Shown here in pieces: positions 18,121 through 25,530 of a DNA stretch of 64,000 nucleotides. The position numbers were made by a program, and so were the translations under genes. Within the stretch, counting starts at the first letter, position 1. Each line of letters starts with the position of its first letter. The notes under the pieces were generated by a model that had not been told where the DNA came from, did not search any database, and saw only the letters and a list, made by a program, of their open reading frames with translations. Source of the DNA: Thiocapsa marina 5811 (GTDB lineage: Bacteria; Pseudomonadota; Gammaproteobacteria; Chromatiales; Chromatiaceae); assembly GCF_000223985.1 (NCBI RefSeq), contig NZ_AFWV01000001.1:186001-250000 (forward strand), written 5' to 3'.

Positions 18121-19095
18121 CTACTGCGACGCCAGAAACCGAGCCGCCCCCATCAACGGAGCACTCGGCTGCACGATCACCCGGACCGGCATCGTGCGCA
18201 TCAGAGGCTCCAAGCGGCCCTTGTCGAAAAAGCCCTCCAAAAAGGCGCTGCTGCGCAGGGCGTCAAGGTTCTTCGGCGCAATGCCTCCACCCAAGTAGAC
18301 CCCGCCAAGCGCCATTTGCTTCAGCGCCATGTTTCCGGCCTCGCGCCCGTAGAGACGAAAAAACAGGTCCATCGTCTCGGTGCAGATCGGACAGGATGTC
18401 TCGGAAGCGGCCGAGGCGATCGCCGCCGCGGCGTCTCCGCTCGCGATGGCCTCGCGCAAAGCGGACGGGGATTCGATTCCGCGCCATTCGGACAAAAAGT
18501 CGTAGAGGTTTCGGATCCCGAGACCTGAGACGACGCGCTCCCAGCTGACCCGACCGAAGCGTTGCTTCAAAAATGCGTGAAGCGCGCACTCGCGCTCGTC
18601 CGTGGGCCCGAAGTCCGCATGCCCGCCTTCGGTCGCGAAGGGATGGTGACGCAGACCGTCCCAAAAGAGCCCGGCTTCGCCGAGCCCGGTACCCGCTGCG
18701 ACCACGCAGGCGTTTCCCTGTACCGACTCCCCCGGATGGACCTCGGCGACGTCGTCGGGCCCCAATACCGCGAGCCCCCAAGCCGTCGCCTCCAGATCAT
18801 TCAGTAAGGCAACGCCGGCAAAACCGAGCGCCTGTTCCATGGCATCGGCGTCCAGCTCCCAAGGTAGATTGGTCGCCCGACTGCGCCGGTCCCGCACCGG
18901 CCCGGCAATCGCGAAGGCGGCAAAACGACACGTCGTTCCGGTCTCCTCGAGATAGCGCCGGACGATCCCGTCGAGCGAGTCGAAATCCGCACTCGGATAC
19001 TGCCTCGTCTCCTCGAGATCGACGCGGTCTCGATGCGTCTTCGCAAGACCCAATGCGGTCTTGGTGCCCCCGATATCACCGACGAGTACTCGCAT
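18121..19095 (-). CDS. glk: Glucokinase
   Basis: A 324-aa ROK-independent bacterial glucokinase (Glk family) phosphorylating glucose with ATP. The N-terminus MRVLVGDIGGTKTALGLA is the phosphate-1 motif (DxGGTxxxLxL). LLNDLEATAWG supplies the catalytic Asp block, AAGTGLGEAGLFW the adenosine motif, and EGGHADFGPTDERE the glucose-binding EGGH. The C-terminus LGGVYLGGGIAPKNLDAL is the family's second Gly-rich element. The ATG at 19095 is preceded by GGAGA at proper spacing. The gene is monocistronic-looking and flanked by repeats downstream. Confidence 0.94.
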   Translation of the reverse strand: MRVLVGDIGGTKTALGLAKTHRDRVDLEETRQYPSADFDSLDGIVRRYLEETGTTCRFAAFAIAGPVRDRRSRATNLPWELDADAMEQALGFAGVALLNDLEATAWGLAVLGPDDVAEVHPGESVQGNACVVAAGTGLGEAGLFWDGLRHHPFATEGGHADFGPTDERECALHAFLKQRFGRVSWERVVSGLGIRNLYDFLSEWRGIESPSALREAIASGDAAAAIASAASETSCPICTETMDLFFRLYGREAGNMALKQMALGGVYLGGGIAPKNLDALRSSAFLEGFFDKGRLEPLMRTMPVRVIVQPSAPLMGAARFLASQ

Positions 19096-19348
19096 ATCGC
19101 TTCTCCGCTCAGATCGCTGACAGGACTCGCTCGCACACGCGAGCCAGAGCCGAAGCGGATGATAGCAGGCAGCAGACCGCAGGCGGCGACCCGTGCACCG
19201 ACGAAGCCGCAGCACACGGAAGGCGAGCGACGATCACCGGGGCACGGACCGATCGATCTCCGGGAGCTGGTCTTGCGATTGGAGGCGCGACAACGTCGGC
19301 ACTGAAGGCCCGATCGCACCTGGCGGCAGCGAATGCGGTGGTTCGCGC

Positions 19349-19370
19349 CTCGATGCCGGGCGGCATCGAG
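19349..19370 (-). other. Hairpin downstream of the sulfur globule protein gene
   Basis: A 9-bp perfect stem (CTCGATGCC / GGCATCGAG) with a 4-nt loop lies 11 bp past the sgp stop. No U-tract follows on the minus strand, so it is more likely an mRNA-stabilising hairpin or a factor-assisted terminator than a classic intrinsic terminator. Confidence 0.5.
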
Positions 19371-19380
19371 ACGCGGAGAG

Positions 19381-19701
19381 TCACTTGCTCGAGTCGGTGC
19401 TCGAAGGCGTTGTCGGATAGCTGTAGGCCGGATAGCTATAGGCCGGATAGCCGTAAGCGGGGTAGCCGTAGAGAGGCGCACCCCAGCCGTAAGGCACACC
19501 GTAGCCACCATAGGGATAGCCATAGCCGCCATAGGGATAGCCGCCGTAGGGTCCGTACCAAGGCGAATTCCAGGGTCCGCCCCAACCGCCGGGGAACATC
19601 CCGAAGGGGCCGGAACCCCAAAAGGCGTTCGCAGACATGGAGCCGAACGCAGTGATAGCGGCGACCGCCGCAGCAAGCCCAAGCCGTTTTGTCCTCGTCA
19701 T
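19381..19701 (-). CDS. Sulfur globule protein-like Gly/Tyr/Pro-rich secreted protein
   Basis: A 106-aa precursor with a clear Sec signal peptide (RLGLAAAVAAITAFGSMSANA) and predicted cleavage before FWGSG. The mature part is dominated by Gly, Tyr, Pro and Trp in short repeats: three GGYGYPYGGYG-type units, then four YPAYSYPAYGYPAY-type units, and a Thr/Ser tail. Composition, size and architecture match the sulfur globule envelope proteins (SgpA/SgpB, formerly CV1/CV2) of purple sulfur bacteria, which coat intracytoplasmic-appearing but topologically periplasmic sulfur granules. Structural repeat proteins of other kinds have a similar composition, so the assignment is by pattern only. A perfect FNR-type box lies about 100 bp upstream (19799-19812). 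Confidence 0.75.
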   Translation of the reverse strand: MTRTKRLGLAAAVAAITAFGSMSANAFWGSGPFGMFPGGWGGPWNSPWYGPYGGYPYGGYGYPYGGYGVPYGWGAPLYGYPAYGYPAYSYPAYSYPTTPSSTDSSK

Positions 19702-19798
19702 CACGTTTGTCCCCTCTCGATAGACCTGGTGAGCACGCCGTGAACAGGATATCGCTCCGACGCGACGTCAAGATTAGGACGGAATCCAATGTAGAGGA

Positions 19799-19812
19799 TT
19801 GATCTTGATCAA
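19799..19812. promoter_or_regulatory. Perfect FNR/ANR-type binding site
   Basis: TTGATCTTGATCAA matches the FNR consensus TTGAT-N4-ATCAA exactly. It lies between the divergently oriented sgp gene (start 19701) and the 57-aa ORF (start 19983), roughly 100 bp from the former. A second palindrome, CGCTAATATTAGCG, follows at 19817-19830. The position suggests anaerobic control of sgp; binding is inferred. Confidence 0.7.
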
Positions 19813-19816
19813 TATT

Positions 19817-19830
19817 CGCTAATATTAGCG
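19817..19830. promoter_or_regulatory. 14-bp perfect palindrome beside the FNR box
   Basis: CGCTAATATTAGCG is a perfect inverted repeat, 4 bp after the FNR-type site, in the sgp upstream region. It could be an operator for a dimeric regulator; none is assigned. Confidence 0.45.
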
Positions 19831-19914
19831 ATCACGTCGAAGCACCACCCCAAGCAGGGAGACACGCGGCTCCGGTACCGGAAGACATCGGACGAGGATG
19901 ATCAAAATAAGGGC

Positions 19915-19942
19915 TTGCTAATTTAGAATCTGCTTATATAAT
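19915..19942 (+). promoter_or_regulatory. Sigma-70 promoter for the 57-aa orphan gene
   Basis: A -35 element TTGCTA (19915-19920) and a perfect -10 TATAAT (19937-19942) are separated by 16 bp, about 40 bp upstream of the ATG at 19983. Confidence 0.7.
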
Positions 19943-19982
19943 GATCCCCATACCAGCAACCACTCGAAATCGGAGATGTACC

Positions 19983-20156
19983 ATGGGTGCCTTAGGTGTT
20001 CTTGCAGCAGTCGCGTTGCTCGTAGGCGGAGTCCAAACCACGATGGTCCTGCCTGAGCCCGAGCGTCTCGCAAACGAAGAATCGAAAGAGCCGGTTGTCG
20101 AAGTGCAGGCGGTTGCCGCCGACTCGACTCAGACCGTGAGCTTCCTCGACTTCTAG
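19983..20156 (+). CDS. Orphan small protein with N-terminal hydrophobic segment
   Basis: A 57-aa product not recognised as a known family. The ATG at 19983 is preceded by GGAG with 7-8 nt spacing (CGGAGATGTACC). Residues 2-16 (GALGVLAAVALLVGG) are a single hydrophobic helix with no positive charge before it; the remainder is acidic (ERLANEESKEPVVEVQ) and ends VSFLDF. The gene has its own strong sigma-70 promoter and a strong intrinsic terminator 22 bp after the stop, so it is an isolated, probably well-expressed transcription unit. The transcript could also act as a small RNA. Function unknown. Confidence 0.6.
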   Translation: MGALGVLAAVALLVGGVQTTMVLPEPERLANEESKEPVVEVQAVAADSTQTVSFLDF

Positions 20157-20178
20157 TCGAGATCGGCCTCGGCAAATC

Positions 20179-20215
20179 AGGCCCGGGACGCTTGCGTCTC
20201 GGGCCTGTTTGTTTC
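20179..20215 (+). terminator. Rho-independent terminator of the 57-aa gene
   Basis: A 12-bp stem, AGGCCCGGGACG / CGTCTCGGGCCT, with one G-U pair and a CTTG loop (20179-20206) is followed by GTTTGTTT. Confidence 0.85.
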
Positions 20216-20224
20216 CGGCGCCGA

Positions 20225-20290
20225 CAAAAAAAGACCCCGACATCAATGCTCTACCGACCTGAAACGCCGGAGGAACAGGGTCGTCGGGGC
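20225..20290 (-). terminator. Probable intrinsic terminator of the mla operon
   Basis: Read on the minus strand, GCCCCGAC (20283-20290) pairs with GTCGGGGTC (20233-20241) across a ~41-nt loop, and an uninterrupted T-run (eight A on the plus strand, 20225-20232) follows. It lies 51 bp past the mlaD stop. Confidence 0.65.
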
Positions 20291-20340
20291 CGGCGAGATC
20301 TTGTCACGACGCACGCAGCGGCCGACTGCCGGATCAAGGA

Positions 20341-21366
20341 TCATCGCTTACCCTGCAACAGCGCTTCCGGATGCCGCTCCAAATAATCGGCAAGATCCCG
20401 AAGGGATCGAGCCGCCGCCGATGCCTCGGCGAGGAAGCGGTCGAACCGAATCCGTGTTCCGGACGCATCCCCGGCCAAGGCGCCCAGCGAACGCATGGCG
20501 GCTTCCACCTCGCCGAGCGCAGCCCGGGTCGCTCCCGACAGCGGGATCACCTGCTCGTCGACCCGGCGCACCAAGACAGCCAGCGACGCGGAAACCGCCT
20601 CGAGGTTTTCCGCGACCGGGACAATGCCGGATTGCACCGCTCGCGCCAACGCGCCGTAATCCTCCAGGGTCGAATCCAGGCGCCGTGCAAGCGGCGGTAC
20701 CTCCCGATCGACATCTTCGATCAACACCCGAGCCGACTCGAGAGTCCCGTTCAAGGTCTCTAGCAAACGCAGCACTTCCCCGGAACCGATCAATTGCCGG
20801 ATCGACGCAAGTGTCAGCGACGCCTCGTTGACGAGATCGTCGAGCCGTAGATTGTCGAGCATTTCCGACATCCGATCGCGCGTCGCCTCGATCGAGGGCA
20901 CCTCCACCGCATCGTCGGGATCCTTCAGCAACCGCAAAGGGCGCCCGGGAATCAACTGGAGCGCAACCACGTATTGCCCGGTGACGAAGCTCAGCGACTC
21001 CAGGCGCGCATGCAAACCGCGCTCCTTGACCAAACCGCGGAGGATCTCCTCCGGCGAATCCTCGGAGGCCGAACCGAGGATGCTCACGCTGTCCGGCCAG
21101 ACCTCGTAGGTCACAGGCACGCTGAAGGTGCCGGTATCCGGCGAGAAGCTCAGCTCGATCCCGGTCACCCGCCCGACCGTCACACCCTCGAACTGGACCC
21201 CGGCGCCGACATTCAACCCCTGCACCGAACCGGGAAAATAGGTGACCATGGGAACCTGCGCGCGAAAAAGCGCACCGCTGCCGAACACCAGGATCGCGAT
21301 GACGACCAGGGCCAAGGCCCCGAGCACGAAGCCGCCGATCACGGTTGGATTGGCCTGCTTGCTCAT
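20341..21366 (-). CDS. mlaD: MCE/MlaD-family substrate-binding protein
   Basis: A 341-aa protein with one N-terminal transmembrane helix (TVIGGFVLGALALVVIAILVF) and a single MCE domain (about 38-115), in which GSVQGLNVGAGVQFEGVTVGRV is the conserved start. A long helical tail (about 160-335) follows, resembling the tunnel-forming tails of the longer MCE proteins rather than the short E. coli MlaD. It is the periplasmic lipid-binding part of an ABC system moving phospholipids or sterol-like lipids between membranes. The ATG overlaps the mlaF stop as ATGA. No mlaC or mlaA is adjacent. Confidence 0.9.
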   Translation of the reverse strand: MSKQANPTVIGGFVLGALALVVIAILVFGSGALFRAQVPMVTYFPGSVQGLNVGAGVQFEGVTVGRVTGIELSFSPDTGTFSVPVTYEVWPDSVSILGSASEDSPEEILRGLVKERGLHARLESLSFVTGQYVVALQLIPGRPLRLLKDPDDAVEVPSIEATRDRMSEMLDNLRLDDLVNEASLTLASIRQLIGSGEVLRLLETLNGTLESARVLIEDVDREVPPLARRLDSTLEDYGALARAVQSGIVPVAENLEAVSASLAVLVRRVDEQVIPLSGATRAALGEVEAAMRSLGALAGDASGTRIRFDRFLAEASAAARSLRDLADYLERHPEALLQGKR

Positions 21367-22235
21367 GTCTCTCCCCGGCTCAAGAAATCGCGAACGATCT
21401 GGATCTCGCTGTGCTCGCGCAGCTCGCGGGGATTGCCCGTCGTGAGCATGGTCTGCGTGGCGGCGTCGAGGAACACCGAGTCGTCCGCAATGGCGAAGAT
21501 GCTCGCCAGGTCATGGGTCACGACGACCATCGTCGTACCCAGGCTCTCGCGCAGCTCTAGGATCAGGTCATCGAGCAGACGTGCACTCAAGGGGTCGAGA
21601 CCCGCCGACGGCTCGTCGAAGAAAAGGATGTCCGGATCCAGCGCCATGGCACGGGCGACGCCGACCCGTTTGCGCATGCCGCCGCTGATCTCGGAAGGAT
21701 AGAAGTCGCAATAAGCCGAGAGGCCGACGAGGGCGAGCTTGTAGACCGCAACATCGTGGATCTGGCTCGGTCGAAGCCGCGTGTATTGCTCGAGCGGCAA
21801 GGCCACGTTCTCTTCGAGCGTCATGGAGCTCCACAGGGCACCGCTCTGATACATCACTCCGTTGCGACGCATCCTTCGGATCCGCGCACGCTGGGGCGCA
21901 TCCCAAAAGCTCTCCCCGTCGAACAGAATCTTCCCGGCTTGCGGCGCAAGGAGTCCGATCAGGCTGCGCATGAGCGTACTCTTGCCGCTGCCGCTGCCGC
22001 CCATGATGACGAAGATGTCGCCGCGGCGGATTGCAAAGCTCAAATCGCGCTGAATCACCGTGTCGCCGTAGCCCACCGACACGCCATCCACAAGGATATG
22101 TCGATCCTCCGCGGAGTGGCCTGGCTGATCGGGAGCCCGGTCAGGCCGCCGATCGGAAGACGGAGCAGCTGGAGAATCGCTGGACGGATCCCTGGACGTC
22201 CGGCGGCTTGTATCTCCCGCGACTCGGGTCGGCAT
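21363..22235 (-). CDS. mlaF: ABC transporter ATP-binding protein, MlaF type
   Basis: A 290-aa ATPase. Walker A is GGSGSGKST, the signature is SEISGGMRKRVGVARA, Walker B is ILFFDEPSAGLDP, and the H-loop is VVVTHDL. The SGGMRKRVGVARA signature with the phrase FDEPSAGLDP is typical of MlaF/Ttg2A. The first ~45 residues are a polar, Arg/Ser/Pro-rich extension without domain character, so translation may start internally. It lies between the permease (15-bp gap) and mlaD (ATGA overlap). Confidence 0.92.
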   Translation of the reverse strand: MPTRVAGDTSRRTSRDPSSDSPAAPSSDRRPDRAPDQPGHSAEDRHILVDGVSVGYGDTVIQRDLSFAIRRGDIFVIMGGSGSGKSTLMRSLIGLLAPQAGKILFDGESFWDAPQRARIRRMRRNGVMYQSGALWSSMTLEENVALPLEQYTRLRPSQIHDVAVYKLALVGLSAYCDFYPSEISGGMRKRVGVARAMALDPDILFFDEPSAGLDPLSARLLDDLILELRESLGTTMVVVTHDLASIFAIADDSVFLDAATQTMLTTGNPRELREHSEIQIVRDFLSRGET

Positions 22236-22250
22236 CGTCGAATCCGCCGC

Positions 22251-23417
22251 TTACGACAGGCCGACCGCATCGAAGACGATCGTGAGAACCGCCGATGCAA
22301 TCACGATGAAGACGATCGAGGTCACCACCGCCGATGTCGTCGCCTCCCCGACGGCCGCAGCGCTGCGCCCGCTCTGCATGCCGCGCAGGCATCCGGAGAC
22401 GGCGACGATGGCGCCGAAGACGGTCGCGCTGATCAACCCCTGAGTGATGTGGTTCCAGCCGATCGCCGCGACCGTCTCGGTAAAATACTCGGCCGGATTC
22501 AAACCACCGACCACGGTGCCGGCAAAGGCCCCGCCGAGGATCCCCGTGAGGTTCGCGTAGATGGCCAACAAGGGCGTCATCGCGACCAGCGCGATCAGTC
22601 GCGGCAAGACCAAAAACTCGACGGGCGAGATCCCCAAGGTGCGCAGGGCGTCGATCTCTTCGTTCACCTGCATGGTCCCCAGCTGAGCCGCAAAGGCCGC
22701 TCCGGTTCGCCCGGCGAGCACGATCGCGGTGATCAGCGCGCCCATCTGAATGACGATGGCGAGCCCGACGAGGTCGGCGACGAAGATCCGTGCGCCGAAT
22801 TGGGCCAACTGCTGATCACCGATATAGCCCAGGATGAGTCCGACCAGAAAGCTGATGAGACTGATGATCGGCAAGGCATCGGCGCCCACCTCCTCGATCA
22901 GTAGCCAGAGCTCCGAGCGCCGAAAGCGGGCTCGCCCGGCCACCATCGAGCGCACCGCGAGGGTCACCTCCCCGACAAACGCCAGGATCTCGCCGGTGGA
23001 GCGCGCCAGATCGATGAAGTCCTGACCGAAACGCCGCAGAAAGGGGTCGGCATGCTCGTTGCGACCCTCGGCACGACGCTCCGGCACCGTCGAGGCCAGA
23101 CGCAGCAGGGCCTGAACCCCCTCGGGCAGCCCCTCCTCCCGCACCTCGATGCCGCGCTCCCGACACCGCCAGGCCAGTGAGGCGAGGTAGCTCACGAGAC
23201 CGGAGTCCCAAGCAACCAGGTCGGAAGTCTCGAAAGCAATCGACGTCAGTTCTTGCTCGGAGAACAGATCGGCATCGAGCCGCTCGAGGTCCGGTAGATC
23301 CGCATCGAGCTGCCAAGCACCGCCGATCGCCACGACGACGTGGCCGGCCTGCTCGCGCGCAAGCGCCATCCGTGGATCTGAGTGCGGTTTGACGGGATTT
23401 GAGACAACGTCGTTCAT
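22251..23417 (-). CDS. mlaE: ABC transporter permease MlaE with N-terminal STAS-like domain
   Basis: A 388-aa product from the ATG at 23417 (MNDVVSNP); earlier in-frame starts exist but none has a good ribosome-binding site. Residues about 20-115 resemble a STAS/MlaB-like domain (AIGGAWQLDADLPDLERLD; TSDLVAWDSGLVSYL), fused to the six-helix MlaE permease (about 130-388) with the hallmark loop GRTGAAFAAQLGTMQVNEEIDALRTLGI. In E. coli these two parts are the separate proteins MlaB and MlaE. It is the first gene of the mlaE-F-D operon. A TAAACCGC-type composite repeat lies upstream (23545-23735). Confidence 0.9.
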   Translation of the reverse strand: MNDVVSNPVKPHSDPRMALAREQAGHVVVAIGGAWQLDADLPDLERLDADLFSEQELTSIAFETSDLVAWDSGLVSYLASLAWRCRERGIEVREEGLPEGVQALLRLASTVPERRAEGRNEHADPFLRRFGQDFIDLARSTGEILAFVGEVTLAVRSMVAGRARFRRSELWLLIEEVGADALPIISLISFLVGLILGYIGDQQLAQFGARIFVADLVGLAIVIQMGALITAIVLAGRTGAAFAAQLGTMQVNEEIDALRTLGISPVEFLVLPRLIALVAMTPLLAIYANLTGILGGAFAGTVVGGLNPAEYFTETVAAIGWNHITQGLISATVFGAIVAVSGCLRGMQSGRSAAAVGEATTSAVVTSIVFIVIASAVLTIVFDAVGLS

Positions 23418-23544
23418 GGCACCGACAAGGATGCGCATGCCGGGCCATGGAGCGCAAGCGCGGAGAGGCCGGCTTAGACGGGCAAGCATGCGGGAGCGAT
23501 CGAAGTCACACCGCATCCCGCAGATCACCTGCGGCCGTGGTGAC

Positions 23545-23735
23545 TAAACCGCCTCCAGAGCGAGATGCTCGGTTTCGAGTGAGCTCGACGTTTGGCGCAT
23601 CCGCGGCCCTTAGCGAGGACGCGGGTTAAAGTGATTCTTTTCTAATCTTTTTAACCGCTCCGACCGCAGCGGTCGTCAAGTCGACCGGAGCCGATCCCGT
23701 CCAAAAACATCGCATACCGCGCTTGGCGCGGTTTA
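23545..23735. repeat. CGCGGTTTA composite repeat, copy A (L-spacer-R)
   Basis: L unit 23545-23630 (starts TAAACCGC, ends GCGGGTTAA-like), AT-rich spacer 23631-23650, R unit 23651-23735 (ends GGCGCGGTTTA). It lies between mlaE and the cbiM stop and contains no gene. The L unit keeps the internal GAGCGAGATGCTC and TTTCGAGTGAGCTCGACG blocks shared with copies B and F; the R unit keeps GCCGATCCC and ACATCGCATACCGC. Confidence 0.9.
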
Positions 23736-23744
23736 GAGTCGTCC

Positions 23745-24398
23745 CTACAAGGTCGAGCGCTCGGCCGGCAGAAGGCGAGCGGGTAAAACCGCCGGGAGCA
23801 GCTCGGGACGCACGGTCAGGAGAAGCCGCAAGGCCGCAGCGGTAAGCGCTCCTTCCACGAGCATCACCGGGATCTGAACGATCAGGATCAGTTTGGCCGC
23901 CACGAGGAATTCGCTCCCGCTCAGCGCAAGTACTCCGGCCACCGACAACGCGGATACGCCGAACGACAAGGCACCGACCAGAAAGCCGGCAACGACCAAC
24001 GTCGCCGAGCGAGGCGAGCCGTCCAAGCGCGCCAAAAGCCGCTGCGCGAGCAGACCGATCACGACCGCCGGTAGAGCCAGATTCAGTGTATTGGCTCCGA
24101 TCACGGTCAAACCGCCAAACCCGAAAAAGGCCGCCTGTAAAAGCAGCCCGACCAAGATCGCGGGAAAGGCCGCCCAGCCGAGCAGCAACCCCATGAGTCC
24201 GGTCAGCATCAGATGGGCGCTCGCCGGACCGACCGGCAGATGGATCAAAGAGGCGACAAAAAAGACGGCCGTCAGAAGGCCGGCGCGCGGGATGGACTCG
24301 CTATCGAGGGCGCTCAACCCCCGAGCGACGCCGGCAACCGCGAGCATGGATGCGCCGATCAAAACCGGCGCACCGAGAACACCGTCGACGATGTGCAT
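23745..24398 (-). CDS. Energy-coupling-factor-type nickel/cobalt transporter component CbiM/NikM
   Basis: A 217-aa membrane protein with six to seven helices. The start at 24398 is fixed by the family's functional N-terminus, MHIVDGVL: CbiM/NikM proteins bind the metal through the free amino group and His2, so an upstream start would be non-functional. Later blocks PVGPASAHLMLTGLMGLLLGW and the substrate-core motif GGLTVIGANTLNLALPAVV (CbiM consensus G.N..NM..) support the family. NikR is encoded 1.1 kb away, which favours nickel as substrate. No CbiN, CbiQ or CbiO gene is visible in the window. A three-hairpin leader lies just upstream (24419-24483). Confidence 0.82.
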   Translation of the reverse strand: MHIVDGVLGAPVLIGASMLAVAGVARGLSALDSESIPRAGLLTAVFFVASLIHLPVGPASAHLMLTGLMGLLLGWAAFPAILVGLLLQAAFFGFGGLTVIGANTLNLALPAVVIGLLAQRLLARLDGSPRSATLVVAGFLVGALSFGVSALSVAGVLALSGSEFLVAAKLILIVQIPVMLVEGALTAAALRLLLTVRPELLPAVLPARLLPAERSTL

Positions 24399-24418
24399 AG
24401 CTGTTATCGATGTCCGGA

Positions 24419-24483
24419 CAAGGCCAAGGCGCGTAGTACCTTGGTGCAAACGGTAATACCCGAGAAGGTAGCACTCGGCCTTG
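24419..24483 (-). promoter_or_regulatory. Candidate structured leader (three-way junction) upstream of cbiM
   Basis: Three stems nest without gaps: P1 CAAGG/CCTTG (24419-24423 with 24479-24483), P3 CCAAGG/CCTTGG (24424-24429 with 24439-24444) and P2 CCGAG/CTCGG (24460-24464 with 24474-24478). It sits 21 nt before the cbiM start on the minus strand. It does not obviously match the cobalamin riboswitch. The pairing is read by eye; chance pairing in GC-rich DNA is possible. Confidence 0.35.
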
Positions 24484-24625
24484 CAGGCGTCTACCCGGGG
24501 CCGACGGCGTCGGTAAGTCCTGCCGGCATATATCCGGCGGGCACCGCTATTGGAGTCTCGGTCTCCGACCGGATATCTTTGCCGAGAGGATCAATGCGAG
24601 CTGATTCACCCTTCGGAGGCGAGCC

Positions 24626-25246
24626 ATGGACCAAAGCAACACGAGCCAAAACGAACAGAGACTGAACGAGCAGCGGATCATCGACGACCTGTTCGGCAAG
24701 CTGCGACAGGCCGAGCATCAAACCGGACCACGCGATCCGGCCGCGGAACAGCAGATCGCCGCGGCGCTCGAGCATCAGCCCGCAGCACCCTATTACATGG
24801 CCCAAGCGATTCTGGTCCAGGAGCGAGCCATCGAGACGCTCGGCCAACGGGTCCAGGATCTCGAGCAGGAGCTCGCGAGCCGGCCGGCCGGCGGCGGCTT
24901 CCTCGACAGCCTTTTCGGGGCACCGAGCTCCCGTGCGGGCGCCCCGGGCGCTCCGGCCGGCGGAGCCTTGGGCCGTGCGGTTGCGCCGAGCGGCATGGGC
25001 CTCGGCGGCATGCAACCCGGTCAAGCCCACCGGGCGGGCGGCGGTTTCCTGGGATCGGCACTGCAAACCGCGGTTGCGGTTGCAGGCGGTGTCATGATGG
25101 CCAACGTGCTGACCGGCCTCTTCGCCGCCGAGGAGGCCCAGGCGGCCGAGGAACCTGTCGAAGATCCGGGGCTGGATTCGGATTTCGACCCCAAGATGAT
25201 GGACGACGGCGATATGGGTGACTTCGACGGCTTCGATGACTTCTAA
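24626..25246 (+). CDS. DUF2076 domain protein
   Basis: A 206-aa protein with an N-terminal helical part of the DUF2076 type (RIIDDLFGKLRQAEHQTGPRDPAAEQQIAAAL...PYYMAQAILVQERAIE, residues 18-78) and a coiled coil VQDLEQELAS. A Gly/Pro/Ala-rich middle (85-140) carries a hydrophobic glycine segment (TAVAVAGGVMMANVLTGLF, about 150-170), and the tail is very acidic (DFDPKMMDDGDMGDFDGFDDF). Family members are described as periplasmic ligand-binding sensor-like proteins, but function is essentially unknown. GGAGG lies 7 nt before the ATG. The stop codon TAA is the first three bases of repeat copy B. Confidence 0.78.
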   Translation: MDQSNTSQNEQRLNEQRIIDDLFGKLRQAEHQTGPRDPAAEQQIAAALEHQPAAPYYMAQAILVQERAIETLGQRVQDLEQELASRPAGGGFLDSLFGAPSSRAGAPGAPAGGALGRAVAPSGMGLGGMQPGQAHRAGGGFLGSALQTAVAVAGGVMMANVLTGLFAAEEAQAAEEPVEDPGLDSDFDPKMMDDGDMGDFDGFDDF

Positions 25247-25519
25247 ACCGCGTCCAGAGCGAGATGTTCACTTTCGAGTGAGCTCGACGCTTGGTGTATC
25301 CACGATCCTCAGCGAGGACGCGGTTTAAAATAATAGAATACATTTAATGTCTTAAACCGCGCCGGCTCCAGCGGCCGTGAAGTCCGCCGGGGCCGATCCC
25401 ATCCAATAACATCGCATACCGCACTGGGCGCGGTTTAAACCGCGGCGTCTCCAGCGGCCGTCAAATCCGCCGGGCCGATCCCATCCGGAAACATCGCATA
25501 CCGCGCTCGGCGCGGTTTA
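25244..25519. repeat. CGCGGTTTA composite repeat, copy B (L-spacer-R-R)
   Basis: L unit 25244-25327, AT-rich spacer 25328-25352, R1 25353-25437 and a second R2 25436-25519, with R1 and R2 sharing the TTTAAAC junction. Each unit is 84-85 bp with ends TAAACCGCG and CGCGGTTTA; L ends are TAAACCGCGTCC/GGACGCGGTTTA (12-bp inverted), R ends TAAACCGCGCC/GGCGCGGTTTA. The L unit has the internal hairpin TCACTTTCGAGTGA. It spans the whole gap from the DUF2076 stop to 11 bp before nikR. Confidence 0.93.
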
Positions 25520-25530
25520 AGAGGCCCGAC

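Noticed and set aside
24399-24449. Longer CbiM with 17 extra N-terminal residues
   Set aside because: CbiM/NikM function depends on the N-terminal MHI sequence, so the internal ATG at 24398 is the real start.
24399-24625. Cobalamin riboswitch or NikR operator (GTATGA-N16-TCATAC) in the cbiM upstream region
   Set aside because: Looked for these; no recognisable B12-box or matching half-sites.
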